Positions 46,366 through 59,721 of a stretch of 64,000 bases of DNA are shown here, one piece after another; position 1 is the first letter of the stretch; each line of letters starts with the position of its first letter. The DNA is taken from contig JAYMTJ010000039.1 of NCBI GenBank assembly GCA_036897525.1, positions 1 through 64,000 on the forward strand. The letters run 5' to 3'. The notes under the pieces were generated by a model. It was given only the letters and a program-made list of their open reading frames with translations. It searched no databases and had not been told where the DNA came from. A program made the position numbers and the translations under genes. The DNA is from Pelargonium x hortorum. Its lineage: Eukaryota > Streptophyta > Magnoliopsida > Geraniales > Geraniaceae.

Positions 46366-46886
46366 AAGTACTTAATTTTTACTTACAATTTTAAGCTTAC
46401 CTGACCTTATTACGTAAAGTGCTAAGCTTCATTTTAATTTTATAGAGATACCCTTGTTCCGGTTTCTTAAAAATATAGGGTTTGATCTTGACAATCTGTT
46501 GTGTACATACAGGTAAATCGGTGGTTTTAGCTCTCGTAATACTAAGATTTAAAAAATGTTTCATAATATTAATATTACATCCTGTAATTACTCAATCTAA
46601 TGCATTTTCTTCAAAGTATAGTATATCTGATGTGCCACTGTATCTATCTCACTAAGAAATAGGAATTGATCAAAATTATGGGTCTTGCCCACCCGAAAGC
46701 CAGTAAAATGCGGTAAAGACTTTGCAAGGGAATCCGGAATCCCTTTACCTCGAATTACGATACAAGGTGGTACTCTATTTCCTCTTCTATTTTCAACCTG
46801 AATAGACATGCTTGGTAAGATAGATCTAAGAGGGAGTTATAATAAACTATAAATAAGGGACTTGTCACTAATTTATTAGTATCTTT
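46366..46886. other. AT-rich gene-free sequence
   Basis: A 70-codon minus-strand frame at 46597-46809 is of chance length. Nothing else seen. Confidence 0.5.
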
Positions 46887-46912
46887 GCTTATATATTTAG
46901 CTTATATATATT
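46887..46912 (+). repeat. 13-bp imperfect tandem duplication
   Basis: GCTTATATATTTA is followed by GCTTATATATATT; the first ten bases are identical. Very AT-rich. Confidence 0.7.
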
Positions 46913-49900
46913 TTTTTATTTTTTAGTTAAGTCTAAAGTAAAGGATTACTCCAAAGTAAGAGTATAGTTTTCTTGATGCCCTGTCCTTTTCTGAATTTAG
47001 TATACTACAGGCATTGAATAGTTTAAAAGGTATTAGAATCTCCTGATTACCCCATTAGAGAACAAGGATCTCCAGTAATTTCACTAGTTTAGCTTGAAAT
47101 ATAGAACTTTAAAAGAGGAAAAAGAAAATATCCTTATATTATACCGTAATAGGGCTACTATAAAACTGACAGGAGAATGGCAAAGAAAGTAGGGAGTTTT
47201 CGGGGTTAAGGAACCCTCGAGCGTATTTTTAACTATCGAATTAAACCCTTTATAAGCGTCCTTCTAACAGTAATAAGGTTTTACTCAATTTCAATTGACC
47301 GGCTTATGAGGTTAGAACAAAGCGCTTCCTATAAGATGCAATACCGGCTTTCAAGACTAGAGAGCTACACCGGCCTGTCATTAGAAACAAGTAATTCCTT
47401 AAACGCCTTAGCTATCCCAGTTTCCTAAAAGACAAAAGAACGTGTATGGACTCCTAGCAAGCTATTGACCATCGACCACTTAGTTATGAAGACTTCCTAG
47501 ACATACTCTTGACAGGCTTTTCCTTTAGCAACACCTAATAAAAGATATATCGGAAAGTCCAATCGACAGTACAATTGCTAGCTTAACAAGAATACAAAGA
47601 ATAGATTCTATATAATATAAGTCCTTCAATAACTAATTAACACTTATGCTAGTGCCGGCTACCTCTGTAAAATCCCTTGCTAAATACCTATGAAATCCCT
47701 GTGTCTTTTACATCTTTACAAGGGTAATCCTTCTTGAAATCCCTATAGAAACCTCAAACAGCAACTTTTATGCATCAAAACTCACGCAAAAAAAAGAAAA
47801 CAGAGATAAGAGATACCCGATCGATACCTGAACTGAGCCCGCAAATGGTCATACAATAAGTTTGACTATCATCGGAGAACCTAGATTCGTTTCTGATGGA
47901 CATATGAACCTACCTGATTAATGACTTCCATTTGGAATCACTGGAGGAATTACAGAGGAAAGAGGGTACAATGATCTGTTTTAGAATGTATTTTACTTAG
48001 AGATTGTTTCCACCGAGTAGTTCCTTAGCTTAATTTGAGGAACCGTGTACTATCTTAGGAACCTACCTACTTAAAAACAAAGTCGCGGGTCTTATTACAG
48101 TTTGAAATGAAATAAAGAGTCGTCTGAACTAAGATACAGAAACTGCTACATATTTTCTATTCTAAACCTCCGAATCTTATTTTCACACAATCCAGTAAAA
48201 TAGAATAAAATCATAATTGCACTCTTTTTTAGACGATCTCCTTGTGCCTAGTCTCTTAGGCGGCTTGTGTTATCGCTCTTAAACTTAATTTAGAAATTCT
48301 TTTTCTCAAACAAATAATTTATTCTCTATTCTTAACACAAAGGGGTACCCTCAAAAGCTTAAAATTACGATAATAATATACAAATTTACCTAGGATGTGT
48401 CCAAGCTTACTATTTGAAGTGTTTTTCATTTATTCGTTTTGCTTCAGGAAGGGTTCTCCAATCCCGGTCGAGTAACAGATTATTTCATTCTACACTTTCT
48501 AGGATAGCTTTTTATAGTCACTAAGCTAGACTAAAGTATAAGCAACTCCATGTATTATATTAGAAATCCTAATGCATCCGGCTTATCAAACAAAGTCCTC
48601 ATGGCCCCCTCTTCGTTTAGTTTAGTAGAAGCACTTTCGTTAGAAAGGCGTATCCTTAGTTATGTTTAAACACTCACTTTACATCAACCGAGACACAGCT
48701 AGCGGAAGGGCTTCATTTTACATATTCCAAGGGCTACCTGAATAAGTAAGCAATAAATAGGGACCCCTTATATCTACTTACCTTTGTCCTTCTTGGGTTG
48801 ACTTTTCAAATTAAGAAAGGAGTATTGTAATAAACAATAAGTTTCTTCTTAACAAATAACGGATGCTTTTCGAAAATAGGTATCCTCAGTCTCGTAGTTA
48901 AAGATTAAAGAGGCGCTTTAAATTTCAGCAAAATCTTGATTTTAGTGGAGAAATAGACCCCTAGAATAACTTAAGTTTTTTGGGTTTTACTAAATTAATT
49001 TAGAAGTGCTGAAGTACTAGAATAAAATGTTGTTTTTAGACAAAAGGGTTTATTGCAAATGAAACTCCTGTAGGTTTTTTTGGTCCCCCCTTTTTTTTTA
49101 CACAAGACTGGTAGATAGAATTAATTCCTTAGACTTTTAGTTAGAGCCCTTGACTGGAATTTAGGAGATGGTAAGTATAAGGCTTTGTAACAATATTTTT
49201 AGATTGCCTCGTAAGGGAGGCCCTCATTTTTTATATAAAAGCTTTTTCTTTTGGGATCTTCATCTACTTCTTTAGAAAGAAACCCTCTTAGCGCTACGGG
49301 GTTCGTATAAAGATTTATAGCCCAGTGCTATCATTTCTTTCTAACTCCAAGTACTGATCCTAGGAGTCTCTTACTTTAGTAAAGTATTAAGATGGATAAC
49401 CTATATATAATAAGGTAAGGTCCTTTTATTGTTATTGTCCTAGTATCCCCTTAACACGGGTTCTAATTAACATTTCAAAAAGTCAAAGTCCCGGGCTCAA
49501 AATCCAGCTATTACATAATGTTTCAAATGCTTACTAAAAAGTTTCAATGTCCTTTGTAATTAGGAGCCCCCTTCAAACCTCTTAGACTATACTCCATAAA
49601 TCGGAGGTGCATCATATTTAACCAATACATAAATATATTTATTATAAGGCCTTTTCAAACTTAGTCTATCAAAAGGGGTACTACTTCAGCTCTTATTTTC
49701 TATAAGATACCCTAAAAAGTGTCCTTTTAGTTTAGAAAAAAGCAAGAAATCTTGCTTGATAGATTAGTCATATTCGTTTTGTGGTTTCGTAATTCTCAGC
49801 AAATCCCTACAGAAAACCCATTCTCTATACAAGAAAATGAAAGAGGGTTAAAAAAAATACCTCATCAATTTTTCTTGATTTCCAATATACCCTTACTTTA

Positions 49901-50640
49901 ATAGATATCGTTTTTTTGTACTAAAATCACTTAAAACATTTCACTGTAAGTAATATATTTGTATAACAATCCCATCTCTTTCAAAAGAAAAGATTCTATG
50001 TAGTAAAGGAAAATCCATAATAGTAAGAAAGGATTCTTATGTTCTGTCTAACTTACTTATTGTCAAGGTCAAAGAAATAAGAAGGGCTTCAACGGAGTCT
50101 CTAATCATAGTAAGAATTTTAAGGAGGTTTCCCTTTTTATTAGGAATAGGAATTCCAGCAAGAAGCGCCTATGAGATGAGGGATATACTCGCCTATATCC
50201 TTCCGTATTATAAGTATTCGGTAAGATAGGGTATAGCTTATCTATCTTTTAGATATACTTTAGTATGTAACTTAACAGGAGTTTCCTTCTAGAATTTAAG
50301 GCAGGTAATAGGGTCTACAATCTAAGCTAATAAGGATTCTTTTTTTTTCCTTACAAGCAGGAGCTTTTTATAAAGATCTGGGTGGGAAATCAAAAAAGAA
50401 ATAGAATGTGTTAATCAAGGAACTTCCGCGAAATGTTTTAGTCAATTTGAGGAAGAAAAGGAGTCTCCTGAATTTCAAAGGTAAACTCTGGAGCCCTATA
50501 CTTTTGAATGGAATAAATTAAAGTATTTAACTACTAAAGTAAGGTGTAAAGTAGCCTTTATTCCAGGAAGTTTAAGTTAGTAGCTATTTAAGGAAAGGAG
50601 TACAAAAGCTACAAGGACATGTAAGATCCAGACTCTAGTT
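46913..50640. other. AT-rich gene-free sequence
   Basis: GGGTACCC lies at about 48344 and GGAATTCC at 50149-50156. At about 50606, AAGCTACAAGGACATGTAAG faintly resembles the start of the family 1 core. No gene recognised. Confidence 0.5.
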
Positions 50641-51014
50641 CTAGGTATTTAGAAGAAAGCAAAGTAAAGAAGTTTTTTTAGTTTAGAGCCGGTTTTTTGG
50701 TGTTGGTCTATGTCTATACAGAGTATGGTATGTGATATACCATTATAAGTTAACCTTCCTACGGGCGGGTAAGATGGACTTACTCCTAGACTTTCTAAGT
50801 TAGTATCCTCCTCCTGCGATAAAAACAGGGGACATGAGGAATTTATCTTAACAATCAAGACAAGAATACAATTGAAATACAATACGTAATATAGAATAGG
50901 CTAGAAGTACAGGCTGGAAGAAGCTCCACAACAATTAATAGTAATAGAAAGGGATAGCTCCTAAGACAAAAAAGCTTTCTTGGAGAAGTTATTCCTTCTA
51001 GTCTTTTAAGAGTT

Positions 51015-51335
51015 TTAAGGAAGATTGCTTTTACACAAATTAGAATTCTTTATTTGAATGGCAGTATCCTTCTGGGGGCTGGCTGGTAAAGTCAAGTGCA
51101 AGAGAGATATTATAGGCAAAGCTGCCGTTTTTTTTGCTCTTAGTGTAAGGTAAGGTTGACTGTACAAAGAAATGTGTTTGCAGTAAGTACAATAGTATGT
51201 ATGTAGAACTGAGGCGGTATTGGGTCTCGTTTGTATAAAAGCAGAAATCCAGTTTAAGAAAATAGAGAAGAACTCGGACCTTTCTTTAAAAATTTTTACC
51301 AACCCGAAATCGAATAAAGCGTCCTGAGGAGTCAT
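51015..51335 (-). other. 106-codon open frame, longest in the window, no recognised product
   Basis: This frame lies in a higher-G+C island at 50.7-51.3 kb, next to a 77-codon minus-strand frame at 50649-50882. It is rich in serine, threonine, leucine and proline and has no clear membrane segment, signal peptide or catalytic motif. A few frames this long are expected by chance in 64 kb at this composition. The surrounding 50641-53569 holds no other feature. Confidence 0.12.
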
Positions 51336-53569
51336 CAGGACCCCTTGTATGTATAAAGTAAAACTCTTAGAAAAAAGGTAAGCTCTGGGCTCATAAATAT
51401 GAATGCCTCATAAAAAAAAACTTTTATACTCTCTACTTCAAGAACTTAGGAATGAAAATGGCTTAGATAAAGAAATCGTTTATCTCGCAGTCTTAAAAAG
51501 CCCGGAAATTGGGAAGCTGTGTAGGCTGTTGTAAGGTCTTATATTACTAGATTTAACTACTTTAACACGCAAAAAAATCGGGGTTGTTTAGATTAGAAAG
51601 GAGTCCCTTAGGTTTTCATTTCAAAAAGATATCTGGTACCAGTTACTTTGAATCTATAACCGGGTTAATTAAGACAGTATAGGTCCTACTTTAAAGGAAT
51701 ACAATTTCTTTGGCTAATTTATAGGAGAACTTTATCTGCTAAAACTCCAGAAAAAAGGGTTCGTTCCTGTACTCTCTTGTAACTACTACTGAATAAGGAA
51801 CAGCCGGGTCTGGATCAACCAACTCAAAACGAGGATTATAAGAAAAAAACTGTTGATATCCTATCCTATATGGGTAAAAGCCGCCAATAAATCCAAACAA
51901 AGTATAACAAAGCACGCAGGCCCTGGAAAGTCCATAACTACTATTACTAAATTCTCTTTACTTTAAGTAAGGCTCTCCCAATCGCTTGAAGTGATGTTTG
52001 TTTATAGATAGTATAGACCCCAACGAATTAAAGTATAAGATTACTCATTTTCATCTGATTGATGAACGCTATAACTAATTAGAACGCATTGGTTCCGGGG
52101 TATCGCTTTCTATTTTTTCATTTCAGGTTCATAGAGAACTCATTAACATAGAAATTCTTTTTATCCCGAGAAGTCTTCAACAAAACCTTTAGGATTAAGG
52201 TTAAGTAAACAAGCACTCTTTGTGCCGCACAGCTTAGGAATAAAAAATTTCATGACTATTTGCCTATATTACTCAGACCTTTAAGGAGCTTCGTTAATAA
52301 GAATTAACTTGATACAGATAGAAGACTCTTTATACAAGATTTGTTATTCTGACTAATTATATAAGTCTTTGGTGCTGCGTTTTAGTCTATCTAAGAGTTA
52401 AATAATAAGCGCCTTAAGAATACTCCGAGAATAGAACCTCCAATCTTATTGCTTAGTATTTAGCAGTTACTGGTAAAATGAAAGCCATTGCTTTATGCCC
52501 TACTACTTGCTACTTGAAGTGAAATAAGGTGTAGGGGTCTCAAACCATAGTAAAGTAATCCAGAGAGTTCCCTTTACTAATACCAACTGAAAAAAAACTC
52601 TTTAGTTAACTCTTTGTTTGCAGCTCTTATATTCCCTCTACATTCTGGAAATACTTGTAACTAAAAAACTGAGATCATATTGCGAATCTATAAGAGGATC
52701 CTGTGAATAAGTCAAAATAGTAGAAGTATATAGAGCTAACCCTGCGAACAGTTATTTATAGAGGAATACAAGATCGGAGATAGGATAAGATATCCAAACG
52801 GTGAGCAAAGCCGAAACAGGATTTCACAATAACTTTACTGTTTAGTGTTCTATTCCTAGACTCGATTTTATGTAACCTTTTATTTTATGTAACAGAGATT
52901 TCTTTTTCTATTCTATTGATAACTGTTGAGAATCTTTTAGGACTGTATATTGTAGATCTTTTTACTTAAGCCCTAAATTTCTATTTAGGGGTGGGTACCT
53001 CGACCCTACAGTCAAGCAAAAGCAACTTTTAAAAAACCTTCTATTTCACAGGTCATTTAGAGCTGCTCTTTCCAGCAAATTTTCTATCTCCGGTAGACCT
53101 CAGAACAATCTAGAAGGGGGATTCCCATACTACTTTTAGGGGCGCACTCCTCTTTTCCGAGCAAAAAAGCCCACCAAAAAGGGCGGCTTATCCCAAGAAA
53201 ACCCTAATTATGCAATAACACCTATTCTCATTTTGTTACTCTGGACTCCTAGGAAAACAAACCTATCCAATCAATAAGGAATCTCTATGACTTGTTAGCA
53301 GAGGAACTTTGAAATGGGCCCGCTACTTGCCCGACGATATGCATAGTAAACTGAGGGTATTCCCGCCTTAGGTTAGGGGTGTAGAAATCCAGATAATCTT
53401 GAACCAGCATTTGGGTCAACCAAGTAATAGGAAGAATTTAAGATCGAATAAAGAGGTTTGAATCCTTGAAATTTTTCCTTTATACTACCAATAATGTAAG
53501 GGCTTTCTTTTTAGGTTTTTATTGATGACGTTTCTAGGACTTTTTGTAGTTTGACAATCTTAGGGGATC
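51336..53569. other. AT-rich gene-free sequence
   Basis: No frame of 60 codons, no RNA gene and no repeat recognised. Confidence 0.55.
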
Positions 53570-54850
53570 CTGCAAAGGAAAGAGAGGTCTTGCTGAGGAA
53601 GGTCTAGGTTTTAAGAGGATAGGCCGCTAGAGGGTCAGGAAAGTGTAGCTTCTAAGATAGGTATTTCAAGTCAAAGGTTCTATCAAGAATGTATAATAGG
53701 GGTAGAGCCGGGCTTTCCAGAAAGAAGTAGGTCTAGTTCAGAAAGTGAGTTCTGTAGTAATAGAAAAGTAAACTGAGAATTGTGGGTTTTCCTGTCAGTC
53801 AGGTATTCTTTTAAAGGTTACTGATTCACGAGACAGGGGGGCGTGTAGAAAGAGTCGGGTTTTTAGGAAGTTTGCTGGATTGTAGTCAAAAAGTCTAACT
53901 AAAGTTTTGGAATCCTCGTTTCATTTGTTTGTATTTTAGTTACAGTCTTCCATGGAGAGTTAGACCCTATACCTTAGCATCAGTTTCATCTATCATCTGT
54001 ATAATACAACATCCATAATACCCTTTTTTGTTTTTGGCTCAAAATAGATAAGTAAACAGGCTACTTACTTTACTTATTCTATTCTACTCATGTGAACCTC
54101 TGATCCTTATTAGTATCCTTAGGACCTTTCATTCTGTTCAGACTCTTACTATGACCCCGATTCCGCTCCTATTCTCTACCAGGTATTAGTTATTCGATTA
54201 GTCGTAGTAATCCTGTTTATCGGTCTCTTGCCATTTTACTATTTGTACTTTGTCTCTGTCTTTCAGTTAGTTGCGTTAGCTTAAGACATTCCCTTTATAA
54301 TCGAAATTCTTATAGCATTCTAGTATAGGTTAGAAGAGGTCCCTTCATCTACAAGTGTAACAATACTGTAGATTTTGGTTGACTTCCTCCGTCCGGAGCA
54401 AAAGCTGTTAGAGCTGGCTTACAAAGGAAAGACTAATAAGGATACCAAAGAATACCTATAGTAACATTTATCAGCAACCTTATAACCAATCTAAGAAGTC
54501 ACTGGATACTGTCCACGCTAAGTTCAACCCAAGGTAGGGGAAATCCTATCAAGTGTTTGTTGTATTCTTCTGTGTAAGGCTGTAGCTATCAACAGCAAGT
54601 GCTGGATTTATCCTGTGGCTATATGGTATCGCGGAGAGCTTACTCAACAGAGGTATTCTTTCCTGATTTACAAACCTGTCAATTTAGGTCTTTTCTTGTA
54701 CTAATTCAGATTCCTAACCGATCAAATTGGGATTATTTACTTTGGAATTCTGTTTCAGGTCTAGTTATTAACCGAGGCAAATCTTTAAGCGGTAAGAAAA
54801 AGGCAAATTAAAGATTTCCTTGGCAAATAATGCTAGGTATTGTTTCATTT
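53570..54850. other. Island of higher G+C without a recognised gene
   Basis: Stops are somewhat sparser here on the plus strand than in neighbouring sequence, and a 70-codon frame lies at 54599-54811. AGGGGGGCGTGT near 53836 recurs near 60410. It reads like other islands that share repeat blocks, but I found no convincing shared block in it. Confidence 0.4.
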
Positions 54851-55649
54851 AGTTAGTGGACACTGTCCGTGTACGAGTAGGATCAGGTCAAGGCCAAAGT
54901 ACTTAACTTAATAAGAGAGTAAACAACAACCTTTATGGTCTAAAAATCTAGTAAGTGTAAGGGTAGCACTTCATTAATTTGTTCCTCAGGATTCTCTAGA
55001 ATAGATAGTTGAGGTAACTTTTCTATGTGCTCAGAATTCTTCATTTTAGAGGTTCCTGTAAGGTACGAAGTTCTTATTTCCTTAGAGAGTTATTAGGAGC
55101 TGCTAAAGGAGATCCGTGTCTTCTTGTCTTTGTAATGTAATCCGGTGTTGCTTAAGGCAGGATCCAGGATTCTATTTGCAAGGAAAGTTATGTTGTTGAG
55201 ATGTTGAACTAGTTGTTATGTCCAAAGAGGTCTCATTATTAAAGGGAGGAAAGACTAATAGTTGAGGGTACTTTCCGATCTATTCTATGTAAGTAGCTCT
55301 TGGGTTTTGTATTCATGGTATTGTAAGCTGAAAATAAACTGATTCTCTAATCGATCTTTATTTACCTATGAATTTAACGAGTACAGAATCCAGTAATTTA
55401 GGACAGAAATTGGTAATTTACTTAGGAATTGCGTGCTAAACTAAAGGAAACCCTACCAAAGGAATACTACAACTCAAATTTGTACTGTATAGCGTATATA
55501 GATAGAACCCGTAACATCTAAATCAAGTTAGCCGTACAAGACTTCCTTTTGGCACTTTGTTTAGGGAATACTATAGAATATGTCGACCAGATTGAGATAT
55601 CAGACATTAAAGTTCTTCTTACTCTTAAGCTCTTAACTTAAGCAGGGTC
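54851..55649. other. Gene-free sequence
   Basis: Nothing recognised. Confidence 0.5.
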
Positions 55650-55667
55650 CCTTAGTATCCTTAGTAT
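55650..55667 (+). repeat. 9-bp perfect tandem duplication
   Basis: CCTTAGTAT occurs twice head to tail. Confidence 0.85.
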
Positions 55668-56509
55668 ATTCGTGAATCTTTATGCCTTAGTTGCGCTATC
55701 CGAAGTACTTGATAAAACAAAAATGAATTACTCATGTTAGTCGAGATTAAGGAATTTGCAGCCGTGCTAAAGAGCAAAATGTTTTTTTAACAGGTAGCTG
55801 AATATGCAGTCTTAATTAACGAACTCAATTGTCTAAAACCCACTCGCCGCAATAGGTTCTTCTCCGCATTTAATACAAGTCCCTTATTCAACGTCCACAA
55901 AAGAAAAAATGCCTTTACTTTAGCTTCAATTTGCTAGAAATCTTTATTTACTATGCTTCAGAATTTTTTCTCTATCCCAGAAACTAAGGACATCACAAAG
56001 CTCGGAATGTACCCTTATTCAATTAACTCAAAACGGGAATACAAATAGTAACAATTAATAGAGATAGAGTATGTTCCTAAACTATATTATCCTGAAACTA
56101 AAGGGAACTTTCCTGTATTTATAATCAATATATATATATACTAAAATAGGTGTAATTTCCCTTTTAGACTTTAGTTTCAACAGAAGGGCGTAGCATTAGT
56201 TACTATAACGGGATACCCAAGAAAGTCAGTTTATCAAAGTAGGAAGTACTAGGAAACAAAACCCTGTTTACTTTAGAATACTAAAAGAGACTTCGTTCTT
56301 GAAATTAAAAGGAAGACAAAGACATAAAGAGTTCTCTCCTCTCAGTTTGATGTACCAATATTTCTTAGAGGCATCCGTATTACTTTGAGTATAAAGAGCT
56401 ATATAACAGGACCCACGTGTTTCGTTCTGGTAATCTTTTTCCGACTCGTCGTCTGTTATTCTTTGTGGATAAACTCTGTGAAATCCACGTGCCTAACTAA
56501 ACTAGTGAA
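55668..56509. other. AT-rich gene-free sequence
   Basis: It includes a thirteen-base alternating A/T run at 56128-56140. Nothing else seen. Confidence 0.5.
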
Positions 56510-56791
56510 GTGAAGAGACCTCTGATATTAAAATCCTTCATTGTAAGTTACACCCTTGAACTGAACTATAGATTGTCTTTTTCGGAAAGAACCACGCGCA
56601 AGAGATTTCCTAAGCTAAAAACAAGCCAGAGACTTAAACCCCTTAATCGCCCTTTGAATACTAAAGAAGACACTCTCGTTTTCACTCGGGAATTTCTAAT
56701 TAAGGAAGAGGTTTTAGTACAGCATCAAGAGGAGTTTCTTTCGTTTTTAGTTTACTCCATTCATGAAGGTTTATCCAGAGACACTGAGTAG
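56510..56791 (+). other. 93-codon open frame, no recognised product
   Basis: The frame starts with GTG and its translation is rich in lysine, arginine, glutamate and leucine (for example FSERTTRKRFPKLKTSQRL). There is no recognisable domain. The length is consistent with chance. It lies in a G+C-richer island with no neighbouring gene to lend it context. Confidence 0.12.
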
Positions 56792-58383
56792 ACAAGGCAT
56801 TATAACTTATGACGGGACTCATAGCTTAGTAGGGGTCCGTTTTAGAACCTTCGTAGCAAGCTTTGTAAAGAAGTGTCAAAGATATAAGGTATGCTTATAA
56901 ATGAAACTATTGTCTAACTCTTCTAACAACTAACTCGCTATGTGGGCCTGAAAATCAGTATTAACTTTAAAGTGTCAAAAACGAAATAGAAAAGGTTCCT
57001 CACTATTGGGTTATATGCTAAAATGGAAAAATTAATAGCAGAGAATGTAGTCTCCTTTATCTTTGTTAATAGTGGACTAACAAAAGTTAGAGTTTTATAA
57101 TAGCTCATCACAATATAATAAACAGATATCCACAAAAAACCATAAAGCAAAAGCTGATGCCTCGATCCTTTACTATTTCCCTAATCCCCGGCCGGATTAA
57201 GTATAACCTGAGTAAAAGAGAAATATATCCCGCTTTGGAATCCACGGTCTGAAAAGCAGTAAGTGCACAAACCCTACTTACCACCAAGCAACGAACACAT
57301 TTGCGCGAGCTGGACCCTCCTCAAGAAATTGGGAATTAAAGAGTTTTGAAATCACGTAAATAAAGAAAAAAATCCATACCCTTGAAATACTGGAAAGACG
57401 GAAGTGAAATGGAATAGGTAGATATCTATATAGTGGATTAAGTTTCATCAAGTTTACATACGGTAAATCGAAATAGGATAAAACGGCATGCACGAGTTCG
57501 AGTCCCCTTTCCGAGAGAGTTCGTGTTTAATTGCAGGAGTTCTTGTACAAGAAGTTGTAAGAAGTAAGAATTTCCTTTTCGAAACTTTTGCAGTGTATAT
57601 ACTGACAACCTTTATTACTCTAGCAACTTTAGGTTTCCGTAGTAGTCCTAAAAGCGCGCTTACTCTCTTAATCCCACCGCTATTAGTCAAGCTCTTTTTT
57701 GATAGGAATCCCTATACTTCTATATAATAGGCTAAATATTCTTTTCTTTTGCGATCTCGAAGTAATGGGGCAATTCTCTTTTATTTATTTAATAGGGCCT
57801 CGGCCAGCCAAAATTTATATACTTTAAATGTTTTTCCTGTAACTTTAATTTATATAGATAAGGTACCCTATAAGACCTGTTCCTTTTAGGTTAAGCAACA
57901 TCTGGGTGAAACCTTTCAAATTACTACAATTAAGTACTTACTGTTATAGCAGTTTAACCCTAGCTAAGCGCACCTCCACTTCGGTATAAATTCTGGAGTT
58001 TCTAATGGGTAGAACATAGGGTGCTTTATAGGACAAATTCGCGGGGTATACCTTTTACTTGCGTTGAGGTGTTGATACGATATTAGCTAGAGCTCCCTTA
58101 AAAGATCTAGTCCTCACCTCAAAAGAAGGCTGAAAAGTTACCCCCTATTCTATTCATTTTGGCTAGAAAAGCGCGAAGATTTTTAGTTTAAACGAAAAAC
58201 AATCCAGGAAGCCTACACTATCTCCCCCAGGAATCTTATTAGTACTTTTTTAAGAATTCCTGCTCTAGTTTTTCTTATAGCTATTTTTAGTAAAATCCTT
58301 AAAGAGCAATGAGCACCTTTTAGCCAACCTCAAAGCCTTAGGTTCTGTAGTTTGACACTTTGTTATGTTAGCTTTTACTATCC
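56792..58383. other. Gene-free sequence with overlapping short frames
   Basis: Frames at 57278-57493 minus, 57454-57690 minus and 57488-57727 plus overlap one another, so at most one could be real. The plus frame has a hydrophobic stretch (AVYILTTFITLATLGF) that could span a membrane. CCGGCCGG lies at 57188-57195. GCACGAGTTCGAGTCCCC near 57490 resembles a tRNA T-arm but no tRNA folds. Confidence 0.4.
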
Positions 58384-59689
58384 TCTATACCGCATAAGAG
58401 TAATCAAGGCAAGAAAGGACCTTGATATGCTTCCTAGATTACTACTACAAAAGACTCGGTTAGATAAAATGAATGGCTGAGCAGGCCCTTTCTTCAAGGT
58501 TTAGAGGAAAGTATACCCTATGCATCTACTTTATTTACTACTGAGTAGAAGTCATTTTTCGTATTCTTAATAATTCTAATTATTCTTTAGAAGTTTTACT
58601 TTACCATATCTATCTCGCTACAGCTACATAATTAACAGATGGGATTTGGACCCCTCGCCCTAATATTACCTTCTTTGTTGAGACTGAACTCGCTGGATCT
58701 TCTATTCAACTTACTCTATTTCTACCAAGACCCTTTTCCAAAAAGGACTCCCTTAGCTTAAGGATATTTTCAAGGGTGTTTTAAGTTTAAGACTTTACTT
58801 TTCACGAAACTCTATTCTCTCTTAGGGGACCCCTTTTATACTAATATAAGTGAGGCTGGTACATTCAAAAGATGGAAATTGTATGGTTTCCAAGGGCACC
58901 CTTTTTAGGTTCTTTCTTGTAGTACTAGATCCTAAGTCCCAATTTTCTTCATTATTTCCTCCATATCGAAGTTTAATTAGGACCCGTTGAATTTATGGCA
59001 TTTCCTTTTGACATTTGTAAGCAAAACCATAGTAAAGACTGACTTCGAGAAGTAATTCTAGTCTTTCTTCCTTCCTATAGGGTCCCTTATATTTAAATAT
59101 TTAAGAGCAAACCTTCTGAATCTAAAGAAAAGACAAAAAGAGGTTCTAAATGAAATCCTTACTAATAGTTACAGTTTCTTTTATAGTTTATACAGAAGAT
59201 GAAAGAGTTTTCACTACATTTTTTATATGGGCCGATCCTTATCCTTAAGTTTTTTTAAGCTAAATAATAGAAGACTGCCTTTCTTCTCAGTTTAATATGC
59301 TAAAAAGAGTCTATACTTTTGAGTTTTTTACTGGATGCTTACCCTAAAAATAAGAATCCTCGGTACTAAACAGGATTTCTTTCTCTCACTGCGAGATTTA
59401 GGAAGACTTCTATTCTTTACTAATATGTATACTATACCAGGTTCTTGGAGGAAAAGGAGAACACAAGACTATTGCTTTTTACAGTATTCACTTAATGTTT
59501 AGTAGTTATCCTATCCGGGCAGTAAATAACGGGTACCTCGTCTAGAGATTCCTTCAAAATGAAGGGCAAGACCCTTTAATAATAACTGATAGAAATAAGA
59601 GTAATATAACTACAATAATTAGAATACAACTAGTATAACTATAGAAAGAATACATACAATAAGAAGACTAAAACTCCTGTAATACAACT
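58384..59689. other. AT-rich gene-free sequence
   Basis: At 58390-58430 one frame reads RVIKARKDLDMLP, faintly like the family 1 core, too weak to annotate as a copy. No other feature. Confidence 0.45.
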
Positions 59690-59721
59690 CCTAAGACAGG
59701 TAAAGCTAGAGGTTTCGTAAG
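59690..59721 (+). repeat. Weak candidate copy of block family 1
   Basis: CCTAAGACAGGTAAAGC...CGTAAG resembles CCATAAGACAGGTTTAGC...CGTAAG at 20023-20059, but needs several gaps. Alone this match is at chance level. Confidence 0.2.

Noticed and set aside
51015-51335. The longest open frames (106, 103, 98, 96 and 93 codons) as genes
   Set aside because: A few frames of this size are expected by chance in six frames of 64 kb at this composition, no domain is recognisable, and several overlap one another on opposite strands.
57470-57520. tRNA suggested by GCACGAGTTCGAGTCCCC
   Set aside because: No cloverleaf fits; the candidate anticodon loop lacks the expected T before the anticodon. A similar word on the minus strand near 61100 fails too.
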